Source: Eulemur rufifrons
Taxonomy: Eukaryota; Chordata; Mammalia; Primates; Lemuridae
Assembly: GCF_041146395.1 (NCBI RefSeq)
Contig: NC_090989.1
Coordinates: forward strand, 245,510,843 to 245,574,842
DNA length: 64,000 nucleotides
Direction: 5' to 3'
Within the stretch, counting starts at the first letter, position 1, and each line of letters starts with the position of its first letter. Position numbers and translations under genes: made by a program. Positions 1 through 10,830 of the stretch are shown piece by piece. The notes under the pieces were generated by a model that was not told the origin of the DNA, ran no database searches, and saw only the letters and a program-made list of their open reading frames with translations.

Positions 1-214
1 GGAAATAAACATCTGTAAATAAATAATATTAATATTGGCTCATTACTTTTGGATCACTAATATTGTCATTTTATTACAACTCTATTAAACTTTGGTATAA
101 TTCAAGATTTATTCTTGTGTTTATCCTTAATAATTTAATCTATTTAGAGAAGGCTATAGATATTAAGGTCAATAAGTCAATAGCACTGAAAAATATATTA
201 ATATATCAGCACAG

Positions 215-380
215 TACTTTATAACTAACAATGTGCTGCCACATGCATTAATTCTTTCACTCTACCTTGAGGTAGATACTATTACTACCGTCCCTATTTT
301 ACTTGTGAGATAAGTGAGATTTGGAGGTTAAGTGACTTGTTTAAGGGCAGAAACAACTAAAACCAAGTTATTTGATTCAA
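215..380 (-). mobile_element. MIR SINE remnant
   Basis: Reads as the complement of the MIR core and 3' half: a GAGGTAGATACTATTA block, a CCCTATTTTACTTGTGAGA block (MIR: CCCATTTTACAGATGAG) and GAGGTTAAGTGACTTG. It is heavily diverged, as expected of an element older than the placental radiation. The boundaries are approximate. Confidence 0.75.
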
Positions 381-1130
381 GATGATGGTATAATAATCAT
401 AATATAAAAGCTAATATATGGAGTATTCTACATACAAAATACAAGGCTCTACATGTATTAATAACTTTGTTCCTCATTTAAAAAAAAAAAAACTATGAGG
501 TTTGTCCACCATGCCCATTTTTTCATGAACAATAAAGTAACTTGGCTGATGCCACACAGTTATTAATTGCTAAAAGCAGGTTAGAAGGCAGACATGTAAC
601 CTCAGAATCAGGGTTCTTCCCTGCCTGTTACATTTCTCTTTCATGAAATTTTCTTTACACTATACTGCTTCTGTCTGTCTCTCATTGGCATATATCATGA
701 AAAAAAATAATGATTTTTAAAAGGTGAGCAAAGAAAAATCAACCAAATACTCATTTTCCATGCTTTGCTGTCAAACCCACAATGGCTTCCCCATCTTACC
801 AAATGCACCAAGTGTAACTTATTGGCAAGTCAGACACTTCCTGAGTAGATTAAAAATAACTTTAGTAAATACATTTGTAACAGTCATATCATTCTCCTTA
901 AGTCTTCTTCCTTCTTAATTCTTCCCTTTAATCCTATCATTTTCTTGTCTTGGTGTCTTAATCACTTCCTTCCAAGCCCTATGTATCCTTAGCCATCCAG
1001 ATAAACTGCAGCCATCCTCTGTTACAATTCCCCTTTTTCCCTTTATAATTTTTGTTTAAACCACATGTATGTTCAACATAATTTGGCACCTGTTTTTATG
1101 CTTTATGATTGTTCTCATTGTGTTAAGTGA
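381..1130. other. AT-rich sequence, no clear feature
   Basis: There is an A-run at 481-492. Part of 905-1130 (pyrimidine-rich, CCTTCCAAGCCCT, CTGCAGCCATCC) could be a very decayed L2 body leading to the L2-like end that follows, but I cannot align it with confidence. The 64-codon open frame at 724-918 has no recognisable content and is treated as chance. Confidence 0.4.
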
Positions 1131-1210
1131 GTAAATCCTTGAGTTTATATACCTCCTGACAGCGGGCGTATAGTAGGTGCTCAAAACCCACTTCATTAAT
1201 GAAATAACAA
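1131..1210 (+). mobile_element. L2 or MIR 3'-end remnant
   Basis: The segment GTATAGTAGGTGCTCAAAA at about 1168 matches the shared terminal motif of L2 and MIR (GCACATAGTAGGTGCTCAATAAA). It is too short and decayed to tell the two apart. Confidence 0.45.
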
Positions 1211-2485
1211 CATATTCACAGAAGTTTCCATTTCAATGAGAAACTCAAAAGAGCTTCAGCTTCAAAAGAACACTTATAGGAAATAAGCTTCTCTTTAAAA
1301 TAAAAACAGTTCAAATGTCCTCAAATTTAAAAGATCTTACAAAGTCAGAGTCAAGAACAAAAGCAATATCTGAGTCAACTCTCTTGATATATCGTGACCT
1401 AAAACAAAGGGTAAGTGGGGGAAATGCCATAACATAATTTTATTATCTGGCACCATTTGGAATACAAAGACTGAAATCAAATATTGAGACTGATTTTGTT
1501 GATTAAGTCACCCAAGGGCAAATTAATTTGATCATTTAAATCTCAACTCTATAGTATGCCCTATATATGACTCAAATGCCGTTCCCAATTGAATTATTTT
1601 TTCATTTTATGCTAACTCATCTTTGAATGTCAGTAAACAAGAGAAAAAAAATATAAAACTTTACAGGGTTGAGGACAGTGTGGAGAGTACTCTGATCTGT
1701 ATTTTCTATTTATGAATCACCCTCTGTACAGGTTTGGCATTTATTCTGAAAATTACTCATATTTAGCAATAAAATGCACCCAGAAATACACACCAGTTAA
1801 AGTGGCATTATACTATATCAACATTTTCAATGTATATATCTTATTAATAATTTTATAATTTCAAATTAAGCTTCTGATTCCTATTTGTTTTCCTAAAGTA
1901 TTTTTCTTCCTTAATTACCTGTTTCAAAGATTTTTCTTTTTGTGTCTGTCTTTTCTTGTGTTCCCTCGAGGCCTCATAATTAGAGCTATCAGTCCCTCTG
2001 CACCAAACAGGAAACCAGGAAAATCGTCCTTGGTTTCAGGTTTTTTGTAAAAATTTGAAACTTGGAACTGAGTTCATGAAAAGTTTTCTTGAGGTAGACA
2101 AACCTTTCAGCAAGTTTTGTGCAAATCTGAGATGAATTAAAAGCTAGCCTGAGCCAATTAATTTTTTGGCAGGGAACATTGTAGCATATGACAGTTGTGT
2201 CTGTGCTAGATGGCTTTATATAAGATTGGGTGACTTTGGATGGGTTTGGCTTTGAATGTGTTGGCTCTTTCTACTCAAAGGCACAAAATGTGATTCAATC
2301 CTCTCAGATTCCTTGCAGGCAGGCAGATTTGTCTGTTGCCATTTTATTTCTCAGGCAGAATATTTCTTTATTCCGTACTAAATATTTTCCCTAGTTTGTG
2401 TTAACATTGGAATTTATTTTTCTTTAAAAGGAGTGCGGATCAATCAGTGACATTAAACATGTAGGGATTACAAAAGGAATAAATC
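1211..2485. other. Unique AT-rich sequence
   Basis: I recognise no repeat family here. A TATA-like TTTATATAAG lies at about 2216, but I see no associated open frame or splice pattern. The block 1990-2400 is slightly less AT-rich than its surroundings and carries no obvious repeat. Confidence 0.4.
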
Positions 2486-2582
2486 CTAAACTACAAGTGT
2501 GACGAGGGCAGGCATTTCTGCTTTATTTCCAGCACCTAAAACACAGCAGGTGCTAAGTGAACACTTGTTGAATGAATAAATA
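2486..2582 (+). mobile_element. L2 LINE 3' end
   Basis: Shows the L2 terminal sequence in order: GAGGGCAGGCATTTCTGCTT, then CCAGCACCTAAAACACAGCAGG, then the diagnostic ending ACTTGTTGAATGAATAAATAA. Only the last ~100 bp is present, as is usual for this 5'-truncated family. Confidence 0.85.
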
Positions 2583-2944
2583 AGGACTCATCTCCATGTC
2601 TCATTCTACTGTCTACAGAAGTGGAATGAAGGGGAAAAGATATTCTCCAATATCTCTTCAATGTCCTTAGGCTTCCTGCTACTTAAAATATTTGTATTTT
2701 TTCCCTCACATATTCAGTTTACCAAATAATCACAATATTAACCAATGAAGTCTATCCCTTAGCCATGTATGCTTTTGCTTAAACATAGTAATAGTAGTAT
2801 CAGTGGGCATATAATAGCAGAAGCGGTCCATAGAGTAATTCTGTACTTCTCATCATAAAAAATAATTGTAAATGCTTATAATATCCTTTTCTGTTGCCTC
2901 TTTCACAAAACTGAAAGAGACTTAAGAAACCCATATATTATGCA

Positions 2945-3070
2945 TGAGTAACTTAAATCCAAGGAAAGGATGTGATTACCCAAAATCACACAATTGATTA
3001 AGGGACAAACATGTATGTGGCCTAGGTCACCTGGCTCTAGGCCAAGTGTTATTTTTATTCTACCATGCAT
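2945..3070 (-). mobile_element. MIR SINE remnant
   Basis: Complement of the MIR middle: GTGATTACCCAAAATCACACAATTGATTAAGGG corresponds to the MIR stretch around the tRNA-related and core boundary (complement of CTTGGGCAAGTTACTT and its flanks). It is diverged and the limits are approximate. Confidence 0.6.
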
Positions 3071-3975
3071 GAAAGTTTTCTTTTTCCCTACTTCGTTTCC
3101 TGCATACCAAATGCACAACAAAGTATTTGGATTTTCAAAGATTCACTATCAGAGTGGATATTGGAAATTCTGAATAGAACTATAACACAGATATAATCTC
3201 ACCAAAAAAAACACTTCCTTTTATAAAAAATGTTTTTGCTAGTTTCTTTTTACAAATATATGTATTCCTCTCAGAACCTTTAGTTATCCTGTATTCATCC
3301 AATCACCATTGAAAAGACCATACATTCTTTTGGTCTATTATTACCCCCAAGCATTGATTTTGCTCAGAACTGGAAGCACCAAAATTCACCATATCTTTCC
3401 AGCACTCATATGCACTTAGAAATGTCCAGAACTTAAAACAATAATTCTTGAAACCAATCCAAGTAAGGATCCCAGATCTTCAATATGGGGACAGTAAGAC
3501 AATATATTTGGTCCCTTTTCCCATCAATCTCTGCCCTTATACAGTGTCCCTACACCATATTTAACTTATTTTGATTTAAAAGTCCTTGGCCTAAGCATGT
3601 GAAGACAATGCAATTTGAATGTTTGATCCGATAGTTAATGCTACTCAATAATTAATGGTACACTCCTATTTTGTCACCCAGCTTAGGCCCTGGAAATAGA
3701 CAATGAGAGGAAAAATAAAGCTGATCACTGAAAACCCAGGAAAAAAGTAAAGGAGTCAATTATTTGAAACCATGAAATTAACCAGTAGAATTCTTGATAG
3801 CATTTAGCATTTCCTCCTTTATACTCTAAAGAGTTAGATGTTAATGGACTCCACCTACCACCTCAATTTACCAGCATCCCTACTTATACTAGTCACCCAA
3901 TTATCCACCATGATTTTATAAAAAAAAAAGTACTTAGATAATGTATTAGCCTAGATCCTAAAACCATATATTTAC
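3071..3975. other. Unique AT-rich sequence
   Basis: No open frame, repeat family or structured RNA that I can support. Short A-runs at 3205-3211 and 3921-3929 are the only low-complexity features. Confidence 0.4.
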
Positions 3976-3979
3976 TCAA

Positions 3980-4110
3980 ATATTCATTGAAATGTTCATA
4001 ATCATTAAATGTATACTTGTAGAATATTTATACTGTGCTAGGTATGGAGGATACAACTGTGAATAAGACAGATTCAGGCCCTAAATGTGGAACTTACATT
4101 CTATTTACTT
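3980..4110 (-). mobile_element. L2 LINE 3'-end remnant
   Basis: Complement of the L2 end: AATATTTATACTGTGCTAGGTATGGAGGATACAACTGTGAATAAGACAG and then GGAACTTACATTCTA are the L2 motifs that read TGAGCACCTACTATGTGCCAGG through GAGCTTACATTCTAGT in this orientation. Confidence 0.75.
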
Positions 4111-4299
4111 TGTCTCATTCTCTTTCTTCTCTCCTTCTGGGACTCTAATTTCATGTGTGTGAAACTACTTGTTACTGTTCACATGTCCCTAAGGCACTGT
4201 TAATTTTTTCAAGCCTTCTTTCTGTTCTTCACATTGATGCTTTCTATTAATCTTTAAATATACTATTTTCCCTGACACTTTAAATGGGACAGTTAATAT

Positions 4300-4640
4300 T
4301 TCCTTGTGGTTATGGTATATTTAAACCCTAGGCTATCCTTTTTAGTTTCTCTTTCTCTGCTGAGATTCTTTATCATTTTATTCATGATATATATATTAAT
4401 ATCTTCCTTGATCTTGTTAAAAATAGTTATGATAGCTGCTTTAAAGTCATTTTCTGCTAATTTAAACATCTGGATTTTTGCAAGATAAATTTATATTAGC
4501 TGCTTTTTTCTCGAGAATAGGTCAAATTTTTGTTTCTTCACATTTATTTTTTTATATACTGAATATTATGGATAGTAAGTTGTAGAAACTAGATACTGCT
4601 CTATTATTGTAATGAGTGATCTGTTTCTTCTAGAACCATA
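4300..4640 (-). mobile_element. Old L1M LINE 3' UTR remnant
   Basis: The order AATAGTTATGATAGCTGCTT, TCTGCTAATTTAAACATCTGG, and a later CTGAATATTATGGATAGTAAG resembles the T-rich complement of an old L1M 3' UTR as I remember it. The match is from memory and decayed, so subfamily and limits are open. The 60-codon frame at 4306 lies inside it and is not a gene. Confidence 0.45.
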
Positions 4641-5240
4641 AAATTTGGATTGGAATAGATCCAAACTCTATCTCCTTGCAGAGACCATCATCTGATATCT
4701 CTGCATGGACCTTTCAATTTCCAGATGCTGGTTTTTTTGCTCAGCCCCAAAAAACTTCCCCCAAGCATACCAGCCAGTTTTGCCAGTTTAGCACACAGCT
4801 AAGGATTTTAGTGGATTTTATGTACAGACTTGGGTCTCTGTGTCTCTTCCTTCTAGGATAACTCCCTAAATTTTTAGCTATTTTTCCAGCTCCAAATGTT
4901 GTCCTCCGATACTTTGAGCCCATAAAACAGTGGCTTTCTGCCTTTAGAGCCTCAGGTAGGTTTGGGCATGACCTCAAGCTGAGATCTTCAAAATAGCACA
5001 TCTCACTTGTTATACTTCATCTTTCAAGGGTAGCATTCTCTACAGTTTTATCTCCTTTCGTCATTATCCACTGCCTTCAAATTGTTTGGTGGGTACTAAT
5101 GATATAAAGATAGATAAACATTCAGAGGCATTGTTTACAGCTTTTATAATTCTCATTTGCAGGGGGTTATTTTAAACAAACTACTCCACCATCACTTAAA
5201 TATAATACTAATACACTGTCATCTTTTAGAAATCAATAAA
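4641..5240. other. Unique sequence
   Basis: Two overlapping open frames on opposite strands (4676-4861 and 4741-5001) show no domain and no codon signature. Nothing else is recognised. Confidence 0.35.
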
Positions 5241-5244
5241 TGAA

Positions 5245-5325
5245 TCTTGCTCAACTTGATATTCCCAGGGCCAATGATGCTTCCTGTCATATATTAGCTT
5301 ATTAATAAATGTTTGTTAGATTGAA
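5245..5325 (+). mobile_element. L2 LINE 3' end
   Basis: The terminal part AATAAATGTTTGTTAGATTGAATG matches the L2 tail (CAATAAATATTTGTTGAATGAATG). It is preceded by TTCCCAGGGCCAATGATGC, which fits the CCCAGCGCCTAGAACAGTGCC block. Confidence 0.65.
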
Positions 5326-6500
5326 TGTTGCATTTTGACATAAAGGTTTGTAATAAGCCATTTACAAATAATTGCATGTGCATTGTTTGACATGAATGGG
5401 ATTTCCAAGAACTGGCAATAGAAATAGCACAGTGTTTGAGTCTCAGGAAAGCTCAAAAAAGTAGACAGAATGTGGGTCTCAGAAAGTAGCAAGAAACTTG
5501 GGAGGCACATAGTTTACAGCCTCCTAAGGAAATTTCCTAAGGTACATCTTCCTAAGTGAGAGAACAAAAGTTCTCTTCTATTAAGATTCTGCTATCTGTA
5601 AAAGATAGGGATACACCTAAATCAGATGAGCCTTGACCTTCAAAGCAGCCCCTAAGTCTCCACATTCTGTCTGTAACATGACACAATAAGCTTGTGTCTG
5701 ATCAAGCCTTTGAAGAAAATTCCCGCCATACCCTCAGGGCACTAAATCAATAGATTCTCCATTAAGACCAGACCTATCTATGCTAAAAATATAATGTCAA
5801 TGTTAATTCAAGTCACAGTCACTTGGAGTTGAAAAAAATATATGCACAAACTCGGTTGGAACATGGTCATTTCCTCTCAGTGATATAAGGGTATTTGTTG
5901 TCCATGAATAACAGCATAACTCCATGATATGATATATAAGAACAATCCAATAATCTTACTAAAGAAGGGTTATTTACCAGTAACTTCCTGAATATGATAC
6001 ATGGAAGAATAAAACGTTAGATATTAGGGCCTTATAGGTAAGCTTTCTATTTTAGATAGACTGTTAAGAAAACAATCAGTTTTGTCATTAGGAAAGGCTT
6101 TCATTTCTATTTCTGTGTAGAAAAATAACCTCCCTGCTGCTAAACATACTTAATTGAAGAGATCCGGAATATGCTGCTTATACTTGTAGCATATCACTTG
6201 AACTTTTGACTAAGTGTCATTCTTCTAACGTTATTACAGAATCCTAGTTCATCATAAGAACAGAGGTGCTAATCAAGAGGAATCACTTAGTAATTATATT
6301 TTTATTTAGAATTTTCAAAGTGTGCATTTCTATTTTTGTAAGTACCCCAATCATAATTTCTCCACATGTATTTACCTAAAGAGGTTCAATTAACTCTTTG
6401 TTATCTAGGCAATCCTAGATTTGCTGCCCCTCTTAAGGCACTGTTTGATGGGTAGAAATGTTTCGGAGCACAGTGTATTTAAAGCTCTAATTGTCAAATA
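5326..6500. other. Unique sequence
   Basis: AT-rich DNA without a recognisable element. Nothing coding is supported: the only listed-length frame (5316-5510, minus) has no domain. Confidence 0.35.
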
Positions 6501-6502
6501 TA

Positions 6503-6990
6503 TTAGTCAGGATTTTCCAGAGAAACAGAACCAATAGGTGTGCAAGTATGTGTGTGTTTGTGTGTGTGTAAAGAGATTTATTATAAGGAATTAGCTCATT
6601 AGATTATGAAAATTGACAAGTCCCAAGATCTGTAGTTGGCAAACTGGAGACCCAAGAAAGCCAACACTGTACTTCTAGTCCATGTCCAAAGGCTTGGGCA
6701 CCTGGAGAACCAATATTTCAGGTTGAGTCCAAAGGTAGGAAGAAACAAAGACAGTCAAGCAAGAGGAATCTCCTCTTACTCATAGCAGGGTCAGTGTTTT
6801 TGTTCTATGCAGGCCTTTGACTGTATGAGACCCACCCACATTAGGAAGACAATCTTCTTTATTCAGTCTACCATTCAAATGTTTATCTCATCCAGAAATA
6901 ACCTCCCAGACAAACCCAGAATAATGTCTGACCAAATATATGGGCACCCCATGATGCAGTCGACACATAAAATTAACCATCATATCAAGT
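6503..6990 (-). mobile_element. MLT2-type ERVL solo LTR
   Basis: A nearly complete LTR on the minus strand. Read on the plus strand it begins TATTAGTCAGGATTTTCCAGAG, passes a GAGATTTATTATAAGGAATT block (complement of the LTR polyadenylation region) and a TG-rich microsatellite (6540-6568), and ends TAAAATTAACCATCATATCA, the complement of the MLT2 start TGTGATGGTTAATTTTATG. About 485 bp, the usual MLT2 size. No internal retroviral sequence flanks it, so it is a solo LTR left by recombination. ERVL is an old non-infectious endogenous family. Confidence 0.85.
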
Positions 6991-7063
6991 AAATGTGACA
7001 TGACTAAATTATTCCAGCAATTTGCTTCCGTTACACATTGTCTTGAAAAGGACACAGACTTGG

Positions 7064-7297
7064 AACTAGTCAATCAACATTTATATGCACATATGGAAAT
7101 AAAATTTATCGGAAATCAAGCAGTGGGAAGGGGGAGGAAAGAATGGGTAAAGTCACACCTAACAGATACAATGCACACTATCTGGGGGATGGGCACATTT
7201 ATAACTTTGACTCAAATGGTACAAAGCAATTTATGTAACCAAAACAATTGTACTCCAATAATATTCTGAAATAAAAAATAAATAAATAAATAAATTA
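7064..7297 (+). mobile_element. Young L1 3'-end fragment
   Basis: Only the last ~230 bp of an L1 3' UTR. It contains the block that in the other L1 copies here reads CTGTCTGGGGGATGGACACG (here CTATCTGGGGGATGGGCAC) and the ending TGTAACC...TTGTACTCC...ATTCTGAAATAAAA, followed by an AAAT-repeat tail. It is severely 5'-truncated and I could not define a target-site duplication. The 89-codon frame at 7000 is a by-product. Confidence 0.85.
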
Positions 7298-7498
7298 GGC
7301 ACAGTAAGAGATTACTGGAAATAATAAATAGAATTATAATCCACTATAAAAAATAATTCCAATAACCATATTAGACATAATTCCAATAAGTCATAATAAT
7401 ATTTTTCTCAAGTATAAAAATTAAGGCTCAATTTGTGCCTGATATACACAATTTATGCTTCTTTGCTTCCAAGATGGCATCATTCTGCCATTTATAGG
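7298..7498. other. AT-rich spacer between L1 copies
   Basis: No recognised element. Its right edge is the 14-bp target-site duplication of the next L1. Confidence 0.4.
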
Positions 7499-7762
7499 CA
7501 TTTATCTTTTTTTTAATTTCAGCATTTTTCAGGGGTACAAACATTTTGACTACATGAATTACTTTTGTACATTTTGAATCAAAGGTATAAATGTGTCCAT
7601 CACCCAGATAGTGTGCATTGACCCATTAGGTGTGAATTTACCGATCCTCTCCTCCCCACTCCACCCACTTGATTTCCATTGAATTTTACCACCACATGTA
7701 TATGAGTGTTGATCATTTAGCTCCAATTTAATAGTGAGTACATGTGGTGTTTGTTTTTTCAT

Positions 7763-8738
7763 TCTCGTGCTGCTTCACTTAGGAGGATGGTTGGTCTCCA
7801 GTCCCATCCAGGTTGTTACAAAAGATATTATTTCACTATTTTTTAATGGCTAATACTCCACAGTGTACATATACTACATTTTATTACTCCACTCACGTAT
7901 TGATGGGCACTTGGGTTGTTTCCACATCTTTGTGATTGTGGATTGTGCTTCTATAAACATTCAAGTGCAAGTGTCTTTTTTACAAAATGTCTTTTTTTTT
8001 TCCTTTGGGTAAATACCTAGGGATTGCTAGATCAAATGGTAGGTCTACTTTTAGTTCTTTGAGATATTGCCATACTACTTTTCATAGAGATTGAACTAGT
8101 TTGCAGTCCCAACAACAGCGTATAAGTGTTTCTTTCTCTCCGCATCCATGTCAGCATCTGTTGTTTTGGGACTTTTTGATAAAAGCCATTCTCACTAGAG
8201 TTAAGTGATATCTCATTGTGGTTTTGATTTGCATTTCCCTGATGATTAGAGATGTTGAACATTTTTTCATATGTTTATTCGTCATTAGTGTATCTTCTTT
8301 TGAAAAGCTTCTGTTCATGTCTTTTGCTCACTTTTTAATGGGGTTGTATGATGTTTTCCTGCTGATTTGCTTGAGTTCCTTATAGATTCTGGTTATTAGC
8401 CCTTTATCAGTTATATAGCATGCAAATATTTTCTCCCATTCTGTAGGTTGTCTATTTACTGTATTGATTGTTTCCTTGGCTTTGCAGAAGCTTTTTAATT
8501 TGATCAGGTACCATTTATTTATTTTTGTTGTTGCTGTGATTGGCTTTGGGTCCTCTTCATAAATTCTTTGCCTAGGCCTATATCTATAAAAGATTTTCCA
8601 ACCTCTTCTTCTAGAATTCTTATAGTTCATGCCTTAGGTTTAAGTCTGTTATCCACTGTGAATTAATTTTTGTGAGTGGTGAGAGATGCGGATCCTATTT
8701 CAGTCTTCTACATGTTGCTATCTAATTTTCCCAGCACC
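7763..8738 (-). pseudogene. L1 ORF2 C-terminal remnant (minus part)
   Basis: Degraded coding sequence of the L1 ORF2 protein carboxy end (the region after the reverse transcriptase). A fragment such as [12 protein letters not shown]...[24 protein letters not shown] at 8328-8630 matches the parallel segment of the copies at 9178 and 16672. Frames 8032-8262 and 8328-8630 are in different frames, so the coding sequence is broken by frameshifts as well as by 5' truncation and inversion. It is not functional. Confidence 0.85.
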
Positions 8739-8740
8739 AC

Positions 8741-9114
8741 ACCGAGGAAGGAAATCATGGAGGATGTAAACCAATGGAAAAATATATCATGCTCATGGAT
8801 CAACAGAATCAACATTGTTAAAATGTCTATGTGCCCAAAGTGATTTACAGATTCAATGCAATTCCCATTAAAATGTCGTCATTTTTTGCAGATCTAGAAA
8901 AAATAATTCTATGCTTTGTTCAGAACCAGAAAAGACTCCAAATAGCCAAAGTGACCTTAAGAAAAAAGAACAAATCAGGAAGCATCACTTTACCAGACTC
9001 CAAGCTATATTATAAGCTATATACTATATACTATAAGGATATAGTAAGCAAAACCACACGGTACTAACACAAGAACAGAAACATAGATGATTGGATCAGA
9101 ACAGAGAACCCTGA
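8741..9114 (+). pseudogene. Inverted L1 ORF2 segment
   Basis: The inverted 5' part of the twin-primed L1. A 78-codon frame (8831-9067) has the same order of residues as the adjacent copy at 9178: [13 protein letters not shown], then [18 protein letters not shown], then [13 protein letters not shown]. It ends by frameshift near a small ATACTATATACTATA expansion. It codes for the ORF2 linker region downstream of the reverse transcriptase active site. Confidence 0.85.
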
Positions 9115-9177
9115 CATTTATCTTTTTTATTTGGCAGCGTACCAAAATTAAAATAATCTTTAAAAAGCATTGTTAAA

Positions 9178-10569
9178 ATGTCTATACTACGCAAAGTGAT
9201 CTACAGATTCAATGCAATCCCTATTAAATTACCAACATCATTTTTCACAGATATAGAAAAAATAATTATACACTTTGTATGGAATCAGAGAAGACCCCGT
9301 GTAGCAAAAGCAATTTTAAGTAATAAAAACAAAATGGGAGGTATTAATTTGCCAGACTTCAAACTATACTACAAGGCTGTGGTTCTTAAAACAGCTTGGT
9401 ATTGGCACAAGTGCAGGGACACAGACCAGTGGAACAGAACAGAAAATCCAAATATAAAACCATCCTCATATAGTCATCTAATCTTTGACAAAGCAGAGAA
9501 AAACATACTCTGGGAACGAGAATCCTTATTCAATAAATGGTGCTGGGAAAATTGGATAGCCACATGTAGAAGACTGAAACAGGACACACAGATTTCACCT
9601 CTCACAAAAATCAAATCACGGTGGATAACAGATTTAAACTTTAGGTGTGAAACGATTAGAATTCTAGAAGAGACTGTAGGAAAGACTCTTACAGACATTG
9701 GCCTAGGCAAAGAATTTATGAGGAAGACCCCTAAGGCAATCACAGCAACAACAAAAATAAATGAATGGGACCTGATTAAATTAAAAAGCTTCTGCACAGC
9801 CAAAGAAACAGTCACGAGAATAAACAGACCACCTACAGAATGGGAAAAAATTTTCGCATACTACACATCAGATAAAGGACTGATAACAAGAATCTATTTA
9901 GAACTCAGGAAAATCAGTAAGAAAAAATCAAACGACCCTATCAAAAAGCGGGCAAATGACATGAATAGAAATTTTTCAAAAGAAGATATAAGAATGGCTA
10001 ACAAACATAAGAAAAAATGCTCAACATCCCTAATCATCAGGGAAATGCAAATCAAAACCTCAATGAGATATCACTTAACTCCAGTGAGAATAGCCTTTAT
10101 CAAAAAGTCCCAAAACAACACATGTTAGCATGGATGCAGAGAGACAGGAACACTCATACACTGCTGGTGGGACTGCAAACCAGTGTAACTCCTGTGGAAA
10201 GCATTATGGAGCTACCTTAAACAGATTCAAGTAGGCCTACCATTTGATCCAGCAATCCCATTATTGGGCATCTACCCAAAGGAACAAAAGTCATTCTATG
10301 ACAAAGACACCTGTACCCGAATGTTTATAGCAACACAATTCACAATTGCAAAGATGTGGAAACAACCCAAATGCCCATCAATTCATGAATGGGTAAGTAA
10401 ATTGTGGTATATGTATACCATGGAGTATTACTCAGCTATAAGAAATAATGGTGATATAGAATCCCTTTTGTTCTCCTGGAGAGAGTTGGAACCCATTCTA
10501 TTAAGTGAAATATCCCAAGAATGGAAAAACAAGCATCACATGTACTCACCAGCAAATTGGTTTCCCTGA
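9178..10569 (+). pseudogene. L1 ORF2 C-terminal region, two nonsense codons
   Basis: The longest open stretch of the window: 316 codons to a TAG at 10126-10128. The same frame then continues, with one more stop (TAA at 10186-10188), to a TGA at 10567-10569. The translated part covers the ORF2 linker and the carboxy-terminal domain of the L1 replication protein, whose endonuclease and reverse transcriptase domains are missing because of 5' truncation. The cysteine-rich motif near the end is visible as C-stop-HGC, then HCWWDC, so the first stop falls inside that motif. Apart from the two stops the frame is intact over ~460 codons, so the insertion is not very old. A copy lacking endonuclease and reverse transcriptase cannot move on its own. 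Confidence 0.92.
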
Positions 10570-10616
10570 TCATCACCTAAGTGCACATTTGGGAATAACA
10601 CCAACTGGGTATGGGA

Positions 10617-10830
10617 CTGAGGTGGGGGGTGGGGAGAGGGGATGGGTGTATACCTACATGATGAGTGCCTTGCGCACCGTCTGGGGAATGGTCACGCTTG
10701 AATGTTCTGACTCGGGGGGGATGGGGGTAGGCGGAGGGGATGGGGGTATAACTACATGATGAGTACAATGCTCACTGTCTGGGGAATGGACATAATTGAA
10801 GTTCTGACTTGGAGGGATGGGCGGGACATG
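10617..10830 (+). repeat. Tandemly duplicated G-rich block in the L1 3' UTR
   Basis: Two copies of a ~98-bp unit, aligned by GATGGGTGTA at 10641 and GATGGGGGTA at 10739. Each contains a run of guanines, CTACATGATGAGT, a CTGTCTGGGGAATGG-type block and GTTCTGACT. Four or more G-runs of three or more bases occur at 10626-10645 and again at 10714-10745, which fits possible G-quadruplexes. The sister copies at 17616 and 31465 have a single unit. Confidence 0.8.

Larger units (their letters stand above)
7513..9114 (-). mobile_element. Young L1 with inverted 5' segment (twin-primed)
   Basis: The 3' part (7513-8738) is L1 on the minus strand: the complement of the polyA tail, then the 3' UTR, then the last third of ORF2 back to the GTGCTGGGAAAATT region. 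At about 8738-8741 the orientation flips, and 8741-9114 is L1 ORF2 read on the plus strand, from GAGGAAGGAAATC to GAACAGAGAACCCTGA. In the normal element that end lies only about 95 nt upstream of the point where the minus part starts. Identical 14-bp duplications CATTTATCTTTTTT flank the whole (7499-7512 and 9115-9128). This is the geometry expected of twin priming during target-primed reverse transcription. Confidence 0.93.

Noticed and set aside
724..918. 64-codon open frame as a gene
   Set aside because: No domain, no CpG or codon signature, AT-rich surroundings; similar frames appear throughout by chance.
7280..7296. AAAT repeats as a regulatory element
   Set aside because: They are the simple tail of the L1 3' fragment.
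9474..9815. 113-codon minus frame as an integral membrane protein
   Set aside because: It is the antisense of L1 ORF2; similar antisense frames occur at 16125 and 30367 over the same L1 segment.
9178..10128. 316-codon frame as a cellular gene
   Set aside because: Its residue order repeats in the copies at 15912 and 30375 of this window and matches the L1 ORF2 end, so it is a retrotransposon remnant.
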